NCBI GenBank assembly: GCA_963713815.1
Contig: CAVQNH010000044.1
Span: forward strand, 1 to 64,000
Direction of reading: 5' to 3'
DNA: 64,000 nt
Origin: RYN-230 sp963713815
GTDB lineage: Bacteria; Actinomycetota; Actinomycetes; Streptosporangiales; Streptosporangiaceae
Shown here: in pieces, positions 56,512-64,000 of the stretch
Numbering within the stretch: position 1 is the stretch's first letter
How the letters are laid out: the number at the start of each line of letters is the position of its first letter
Program-made: the position numbers and the translations under genes
The notes under the pieces: model-generated
The model's database searches: none
What the model was told of the DNA's origin: nothing
The model's input: the letters and a program-made list of their open reading frames with translations, nothing else

Positions 56512-56868
56512 TCAGTACCGGCTGGGTATCGCGGCCTGCTCCTGCCGCGGCTCGCGGGTAGTGAACTCCAGCCCATGACGGGCCATGTCGGCAGCCAGGT
56601 CGCCCAGAGTGGCGGTGGCCGGGTCGTCGCGGGGGGTGTAACCCTCGTTGGCGGCATTACACCAGACGCACAGCCAGGGCTCGCCGCGCCGCTGCAATGA
56701 GCGGACATTGCTGACCACCCCGCATGAGGAACAGCGCCGCAGGTTATAGGAGCACCCGCATGGGCAGTCCCAGCGGGTATCGCCCCGGCTGGGGAAACTG
56801 CTGATCCGCAGGCATCGCTGGCACTGCACGTCCACGCCATCCTGGCTCATTCCCGCATGCTGGCACAT
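56512..56868 (-). CDS. zinc-ribbon protein of unknown function
   Basis: From the ATG at 56868 (MCQHAGMSQDGVDVQCQRC) a 118-residue protein. Seen: Cys pairs CQRC, CPCGCSYNLRRCSSC and CVWC, enough for two zinc ribbons, then a short helical tail ending AIPSRY. The frame stays open with further Cys residues to 57252, which would give 246 residues; the true start is uncertain. An ATG at 56850 is another choice. Paired with the YbjQ gene. Possibly a metal or nucleic-acid binding accessory. Confidence 0.6.
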   Translation of the reverse strand: MCQHAGMSQDGVDVQCQRCLRISSFPSRGDTRWDCPCGCSYNLRRCSSCGVVSNVRSLQRRGEPWLCVWCNAANEGYTPRDDPATATLGDLAADMARHGLEFTTREPRQEQAAIPSRY

Positions 56869-57296
56869 GGACGGGCAGGCCGTCTCACGGTCACCACCTG
56901 CCCCTACAGGCAGGTCCAGGGACCGGCACGAGCCTACAGATCGGTGGCACCACCCTGAGTGATGAGGCACCTCAGAGAGAACACGCACAGTCCCGCCGGT
57001 CTGGGTAACTTGGCAGCCATCAACGCACACAGCTGAGGCACGCAGATCCGGGCATTCTGTGATCGGACAATGAAGATGATCTTCGATCGTCCCTGGAATG
57101 CAGAATCGTCGTCTGTCTTCGGCCAGCGATGTATCAGCAAGCCCAGCGGCTCCTCCGTACAGGTGCTGGCATCGGAACGTTGCCGGTGACCTGCATCCTC
57201 CGGCAGCGGGCCCATAGTCGGCGCCGGCATGCCACAGGTTGGCCGACTGCAAGTCTGAGCAGCTAGATCACGCTCTAGGAGGCCGGGGAGGATCAC
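56869..57296. other. gap before the large unclassified gene
   Basis: About 430 bp between divergent genes. It either holds the 5' part of the longer zinc-ribbon frame (to 57252) or is non-coding and carries both promoters. TAGGAGGCCGGGGAGG just before 57297 is a good ribosome site for the rightward gene. Confidence 0.4.
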
Positions 57297-58904
57297 ATGG
57301 CGATCTACGTGCTCGTGGTGGGCGACGGACCTTTCATGGAAACGAGTCCTCCGCAGGATGGGATCAACTTCCTGAAAGACGCCCAAGGTAACTACATCCA
57401 GGACACATCCGACAACACGTTCACAGTCTCCGAGTTCATCTACCTGCTAACGACCGCCACTCGCCGCATCGTGGTGAACACCGCGCACCGGCGCAACGAC
57501 CCGAACGCGGACATCCCCAACTTCAACTTCGCCACCACGACCGACCTTTCGTTTTACGACGTGCTCTGGATTATCGGGTACGAGGGCTACAACTACCGGT
57601 ACTACGGCAGCCCCATCACAAACGTTGAGATCCAGGCGATCGCCCAGTTCATGGACGGCGGCGGCGGAGTCTTCGCGACCGGCGACCACGAGGGCATGGG
57701 CTCCTACATATGCGGGCAGATCCCCCGGATCCGCTCGATGCGCAAGTGGTACGGCCAGCAGATTGACCTGCCGCTCGGAGTCCCGACGATGGCGGTCAAC
57801 TCCCAGGGGCAAACAGTCTCGTCGGTCAACTGGCCCGGCATTTCGACCAGGACCGCTGGTCGCGCCGACACGCTGCAGCGAAATCCCTCGGACACGCCCA
57901 CGGTATTCCAATTCGACGATCAGTCCGATGCCATCCCCCAGCTGCTGTCGTTCCCCGGCGGCCAGGTGCACCCGATCCTGGCGAACGGGCAGGGCCCGAT
58001 CAGCCGGTTCCCTGACCATATGCATGAGGGAGAGGTCGTCACGCCGCTGGACACGAGCCAGGTGCTCCCGATCAACGGCCAGCAGTTCGATGAGTACCCC
58101 CACCATGGGAGAGACTTCCAGCCGCTGCCCTCGATCATCGCGACCGGCGCTATCGTTGGTAACCACTCGACGACGGTCGAGGGGTCGACATGCGAGCAGA
58201 TCAACTTCAGTTCCGATTCCACGGCCACCGCAGCTAGGCCGTTGGGAATCTTGTCCGCCTACGATGGTCACAGCGTGGGCGTCGGGCGGGTCGTGACCGA
58301 CTCGTCATTCCACCACTATCTCGATCTGAACCTGACCGGCGATCCCTGCGGGTCATCGCCGGACCGGCAGCAGGGCTTCGGGGTAGCCGCCAGGGCCCCG
58401 GCCGCCGGGAGCGTCCTGGCGGACCTGCAGGCCTTCTACGTCAACACCGCGGAATGGCTCGCCCGCAGGAAGTGCCAATTCAGCACGGACCTCCCCTTCG
58501 ACCGCATCCTCAAGGCCCAGGTGACGGGGACGCTGAGCGGAAGCACCCCCGGTGTCCTTTTCAACGTGTTCTTCGTGGTGGTAAGCGGGTTCACCGCGGC
58601 CGACCTCGGCATCACGCAAAGCGACCTATCCGGCACCCCGGGCGTCGTCCCGGCGTTTACCTCCAGCGTGGCAGGCCTGGCCGTGACCGCTACCGCCCTG
58701 CATGCCGAGGAGACGTCGCTGCCGTCCACCCCGCAGCAGTTCACCTGGGTCTGCGCAGCCGATTTCGATACCAGCCTCAGCGCGTTCACCGGCGCGACTA
58801 ACAGCAGCCCCGTCTGGGTGACCCTCACCGCGTCGATCTCGGGCGTATCGGACTCCGTGTTGGTGAGTCTGGCGCTGCTCGGCGGGCCGCCACACTCCGG
58901 ATGA
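57297..58904 (+). CDS. large unclassified protein with ThuA/GATase-like N-terminal region
   Basis: A 535-residue soluble protein starting at the ATG at 57297 (MAIYVLVVGDGPFMETSPPQ). Seen: a Rossmann-like region resembling ThuA/class I glutamine amidotransferase folds (FYDVLWIIGYEGYNYRYYG, IQAIAQFMDGGGGVFATGDHEGMG), then RIRSMRKWY. A middle part holds many His/Asp motifs (FPDHMHEGEV, EYPHHGRDFQPLPS, GNHSTTVEG, AYDGHSVGVGRVVTDSSFHHYLDL), and a beta-rich Thr/Ser C-terminal 140 residues look like an Ig-type or adhesion domain. No signal peptide. Function unknown; His/Asp clusters suggest a metal site. Confidence 0.75.
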   Translation: MAIYVLVVGDGPFMETSPPQDGINFLKDAQGNYIQDTSDNTFTVSEFIYLLTTATRRIVVNTAHRRNDPNADIPNFNFATTTDLSFYDVLWIIGYEGYNYRYYGSPITNVEIQAIAQFMDGGGGVFATGDHEGMGSYICGQIPRIRSMRKWYGQQIDLPLGVPTMAVNSQGQTVSSVNWPGISTRTAGRADTLQRNPSDTPTVFQFDDQSDAIPQLLSFPGGQVHPILANGQGPISRFPDHMHEGEVVTPLDTSQVLPINGQQFDEYPHHGRDFQPLPSIIATGAIVGNHSTTVEGSTCEQINFSSDSTATAARPLGILSAYDGHSVGVGRVVTDSSFHHYLDLNLTGDPCGSSPDRQQGFGVAARAPAAGSVLADLQAFYVNTAEWLARRKCQFSTDLPFDRILKAQVTGTLSGSTPGVLFNVFFVVVSGFTAADLGITQSDLSGTPGVVPAFTSSVAGLAVTATALHAEETSLPSTPQQFTWVCAADFDTSLSAFTGATNSSPVWVTLTASISGVSDSVLVSLALLGGPPHSG

Positions 58905-59161
58905 GTGCGAAAAGCGCAAGCAAAGCAGGTGAACAGGGGACGCGCCTAAGCGCCGACCGCTACGAGGCCTCCGCTGCCGGGGCGTCTGGAAACCCTGGAC
59001 CCACCGTCTGGATTCGCCGGAATCCTCAACCTGAATGGAGGACATCGGGACAAAGGACGCACAGAAGTGGCAGATCTGGACGCTCGGCACAATCCGTACA
59101 TCCGCTGGATGGCCAGCGCATAGTCGGCGATCTGGTCGTCCAGTGGGCGCCGACGAGCTAG
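58901..59161 (+). CDS. doubtful small ORF after the large unclassified gene
   Basis: An 86-codon frame whose ATG overlaps the previous stop (ATGA). The product (MSAKSASKAGEQGTRLSADRYE start) is Ser/Arg-rich without recognisable features, and other frames here look equally likely. Kept only because of the ATGA overlap. The DNA from here to 59289 otherwise holds nothing clear. Confidence 0.25.
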   Translation: MSAKSASKAGEQGTRLSADRYEASAAGASGNPGPTVWIRRNPQPEWRTSGQRTHRSGRSGRSAQSVHPLDGQRIVGDLVVQWAPTS

Positions 59162-59289
59162 CACTGCGATCACTCTAAGTAGTCAATGGATCGGAGTTCT
59201 CTCTCTGGTTATGCTGCCGCCTTGGCAGTCGAATGTCCGCTCGATCACCGGTTGATCATGCGGCTGAGCAACATCAGGGAGATCATTTC

Positions 59290-59309
59290 GAGGGGCAGTT
59301 TGAGGGGCA
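59290..59309 (+). other. paired GAGGGGCA motifs left of att copy 3 (possible arm site)
   Basis: GAGGGGCA at 59290-59297 and TGAGGGGCA at 59301-59309, 12-bp period, about 105 bp left of att copy 3. The same motif and period occur to the right of copies 2 and 3. Confidence 0.45.
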
Positions 59310-59414
59310 GAATGGTGTTAGCGAGCGTTAGTCTGAGTCAGGCTCAGCTCGCGTGAGTTAGTGTTTGCGCAGTTGGCGCAGCGTATGGCGTTGCCTGCGG
59401 ACGTGCCGGTGGTT

Positions 59415-59458
59415 CATGGCATGCAAGAGGTCAGCGGCTCGAGCCCGCTTAGCTCCAC
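59415..59458 (+). repeat. attachment-site core, tRNA-Ala 3' copy 3
   Basis: 44 bp matching the tRNA-Ala 3' part with a single T-to-C change in the T loop (GGCTCGAGC). The 5' tRNA half is absent. It bounds the second segment on its right and starts a third element-like end. Confidence 0.9.
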
Positions 59459-59865
59459 CCAGGTCACACACACAATTCGAATCCAAAACCGGTGAGCATG
59501 CGCCCTGTGAGGGGCATTCTGAGGGGCAAGATCCACCGGACGATGGCCATCTGGCCAGCGGTAACGCAGGCATCGTCATCTCTCCCGGACGAGCAGCGCC
59601 TTTGTGACCTGCAGGAGGTCACCAGTCCTGGCGCGGCGCTCTGCCCTGGTGCGGCCGGACAAGCTGCATGCTGCGAGGTCCGCGTCCGCCGCCCGGTTTC
59701 CGCCGGGGAAGTAGTGGCAGCGGTAGCAATCATGGCGGGCCCGTGCTCCGCGGCCGGGCACGCGAGCCGCCCCCCGGCTTGGCCATGCGCCCGGGTTCTG
59801 CGCCACCTCGCACCGGTTACCGTTTCCGCCGGTGCCCGTGCTCGATGAGCCGCCCGGCCCGGGGC
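59459..59865. repeat. duplicated att-adjacent block, copy B
   Basis: Closely matches 53738-54140 over its whole length, from the base after the att core through TGCCCGTGCTCG. The divergence shows the duplication is not recent or that the two elements differ. Confidence 0.85.
59508..59528 (+). other. paired GAGGGGCA motifs right of att copy 3 (possible arm site)
   Basis: TGAGGGGCA at 59508-59516 and 59520-59528, 12-bp period, 50 bp right of the core, equivalent to the pair at 53787-53807. Confidence 0.45.
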
Positions 59866-60120
59866 ATGGTGATGTGATCTTGCGCGGCCAGTCCGCGGCC
59901 CACGGGCTGAGCTGTCCCTCCGGTCATGACATGGTGATCTTCGCGATCACCGCGCTGGTGGCCCCCTACTTCAAAGGCTGGTGAAAGGTCCTGCCTTGGG
60001 CGCTGGCCGCCGCGGTCTGCCTGTCACGGGTGTACCTCGGGGCGCACTTCCCCGTGGACGTCGCCGCGGGGGGCGGGCCTGGGCCTGTTCATCGGGAGCG
60101 CGCTGAACCTGGTATTCGGC
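59866..60120 (+). pseudogene. PAP2 phosphatase C-terminal fragment
   Basis: The plus strand reads DVILRGQSAAHGLSCPSGHDMVIFAITALVAP, hits a stop after FKGW, and continues KVLPWALAAAVCLSRVYLGAHFPVDVAAG before a frameshift in a G-run near 60070. The PSGH and SR-x5-H-x3-D motifs are PAP2 active-site motifs. The N-terminal half with KX6RP is missing. Related to but distinct from the intact PAP2 gene just downstream. Confidence 0.75.
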
Positions 60121-60317
60121 GTGCCCAGCGCCAGCACCGCCGGCCCAGCGGATAACGGTGAGATGGTCCCGCGCACGTCTACGCCGGAGACATCGCCGCC
60201 CGCGCCCTCGCCAGCCGGCTCGCGATGTGTCATCCTCGCTGTGGGCACAGGGGGAATCGGTACCGAAACGGCCTCGGCCTGCCCGTCTGGCTGCCCTGCG
60301 TGGCCTACGCTCAACCC

Positions 60318-60959
60318 ATGATGCGGCCCGCGAGCAAGCATGAACGTGGCCTTCCGGCCATGCTGGCCGCTCCCGGCGTCCAGCTTGGCTTCGGCCTGGC
60401 TGCCCTGCTGGCCACCGCCGGTGCCGTGCGCCACGACCGCGTGGGCCCACGGGAAGTCAGGGCATTCCGCGTAGTCAACGGCCTGCCCGATCCGGTCTAC
60501 CTGCCCGCCTGGGCCGTCATGCAGCTGGGAGCGTTCGGTGCCATCCCGGCGTCGGCCGCGGCGGCCTGGCTGGCCGGAGACGGGGAGCTGGCAGCCCGCC
60601 TCCTGATCGGCGGCACTGGCACCTGGGCGCTGGCCAAAGCGGTCAAGCGGATAGTGCGGCGGCCCCGGCCGGTGACCCTGCTTCCGGGCATCCGCCGTCG
60701 CGGCCGCGACGCCAGCGGCCTCGGATACCTGTCCGGGCACGCGGGCGTGGCCGTCGTCCTTGGCGTGGCTGCCCTGCCCCGTCTCGGCCCGCGCGGCCGC
60801 GCCCTCACCCTGACCGCCATCCCCCTGGTGGGACTGAGCCGGGTCTACGTCGGCGCCCATTTTCCGCTCGACATCGCAGGCGGGGCAGCTCTGGGCCTCG
60901 CCGTTAACGCCGCGGCAGGCACCGCGGTCAGGAGGTACTCCACCCGGCATCGTGGCTAA
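60318..60959 (+). CDS. PAP2 superfamily phosphatase
   Basis: A 213-residue integral membrane phosphatase acting on lipid or isoprenoid phosphates. It starts at ATGATG at 60318. Seen: five hydrophobic segments and all three active-site motifs: KRIVRRPRP (KX6RP type), YLSGHAGVAVV (SGH) and SRVYVGAHFPLDIAGG (SRX5HX3D). Short with a basic C-terminus (RRYSTRHRG). Substrate not predictable from sequence; undecaprenyl pyrophosphate or phosphatidate are common ones. Confidence 0.9.
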   Translation: MMRPASKHERGLPAMLAAPGVQLGFGLAALLATAGAVRHDRVGPREVRAFRVVNGLPDPVYLPAWAVMQLGAFGAIPASAAAAWLAGDGELAARLLIGGTGTWALAKAVKRIVRRPRPVTLLPGIRRRGRDASGLGYLSGHAGVAVVLGVAALPRLGPRGRALTLTAIPLVGLSRVYVGAHFPLDIAGGAALGLAVNAAAGTAVRRYSTRHRG

Positions 60960-61129
60960 CTCGCAGACCAGCCCGTAGCCGCGGTACGTGGGTCGCAGAG
61001 CGATGCTCGCTCATGCAGGTCGGCTTCATCCACCTATCCGTTGGCAGGGCCCGCGGTCTCCGTACCGACCGCGGCCAGCTGCTGAATTGCGTGCCGGGAT
61101 CCGTGAATACCCGCCCGTCCCCGCTTGTG
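60960..61129. other. intergenic, no gene seen
   Basis: 170 bp after the PAP2 gene, with the possible N-terminal remains of the PIN gene (ELLNCVPGSVNTRPS) toward its end. No other signal. Confidence 0.3.
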
Positions 61130-61305
61130 CTGAACAGCTCGCGTACCCGTAAGCCGGACACGCTGAGCCGCCTGGGCATCGCGGGCGGCGCCGTTTATGA
61201 CGCGCTGGTGGCGCTGGCCGCCTAGGAGCCCGGGGCAGCCCTTCGCGACCCGGGACGCGCGGGCACGCGGCACCTATGACGCAGTCGGCGTCGCGGTGAT
61301 CGTCG

Positions 61306-61313
<8 letters not shown>
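61130..61313 (+). pseudogene. PIN-domain (VapC-like) toxin C-terminal fragment
   Basis: The frame LSRLGIAGGAVYDALVALAA is followed, after a stop and a shift, by QPFATRDARARGTYDAVGVAVIVVT ending at 61313. Together these match the end of VapC-type PIN RNases (GGAVYDALI, then TRD). The first acidic residues of the active site are missing. The last 8 bp overlap the end of the convergent ATPase gene. No antitoxin gene seen. Confidence 0.6.

Positions 61314-64000
<2,687 letters not shown>

Noticed and set aside
53693..59458. Extra tRNA-Ala genes at att copies 2 and 3
   Set aside because: Only the 3' part from the anticodon stem onward is present; acceptor and D-arm 5' halves are missing.

Overview
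This window is from the chromosome of a very GC-rich actinomycete. The evidence is the gene order tig-clpP1-clpP2-clpX-valS-folC-DUF4233-ndk-mreBCD-mrdA-rodA-(TIGR03960/TIGR03936)-rne-rplU-rpmA-obgE-proB-nadD-rsfS, frequent GTG starts, and actinobacterial families (DUF4233, DUF2637, LAL regulator, paired ClpP). A Streptosporangiales-type relative is plausible, but the sequence alone does not name a genus.

Positions 1-10.3 kb hold peripheral metabolism and regulation: a broken NDH-2-like flavoprotein gene at the left edge, zwf, a small membrane protein, a lipoprotein, a GH15 glucoamylase/trehalase-type hydrolase, a 984-residue MalT/LuxR-type (LAL) ATPase regulator and a DUF308 membrane protein. 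Positions 10.5-48.3 kb are the conserved core: protein quality control (trigger factor, ClpP1/P2, ClpX), valine tRNA charging, folate polyglutamylation, nucleotide balance (Ndk), the elongasome (MreB, MreC, a very long MreD, PBP2, RodA), the radical-SAM pair, RNase E/G, ribosomal proteins L21 and L27, the ObgE GTPase, ProB, NadD, the ribosome silencing factor RsfS and a histidine phosphatase, ending in tRNA-Ala(GGC). Two insertions interrupt the usual order. Between proB and nadD there is no proA; an M48 peptidase, a polytopic membrane protein and a secreted protein sit there instead. Between nadD and rsfS lies a 783-residue sulfatase.

Positions 48.3-61.3 kb are an island built onto the 3' end of tRNA-Ala. 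The last 45 bp of the tRNA recur at 53693-53737 (exact) and 59415-59458 (one mismatch), and about 400 bp to the right of each copy is also duplicated. This looks like two or more integrative elements accreted in tandem at one tRNA att site and since decayed; no integrase gene remains in the window. The first segment holds a broken GIY-YIG/DUF4357 gene, a 5'-truncated endonuclease V, a HEPN protein, a transposase-like scrap, a GC-poor LexA-like repressor gene, a small membrane-protein gene preceded by four GAAC-N4-GTTC operator-like sites, a DUF2637 gene and a 55-residue ORF. The second holds a DUF4239 membrane protein, a zinc-ribbon/YbjQ pair and a large unclassified protein. Beyond it lie a PAP2 fragment, an intact PAP2 phosphatase, a PIN-domain remnant and a cation P-type ATPase cut by the right edge.

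Quality warning: many conserved genes (ndh, GH15, tig, clpP1, valS, the TIGR03936 gene, rne, the 41-42.5 kb membrane protein) show small indels. These are more likely sequence errors than real pseudogenes, except perhaps the 17-bp tandem duplication in rne. Frameshifted genes are annotated across their full likely extent.
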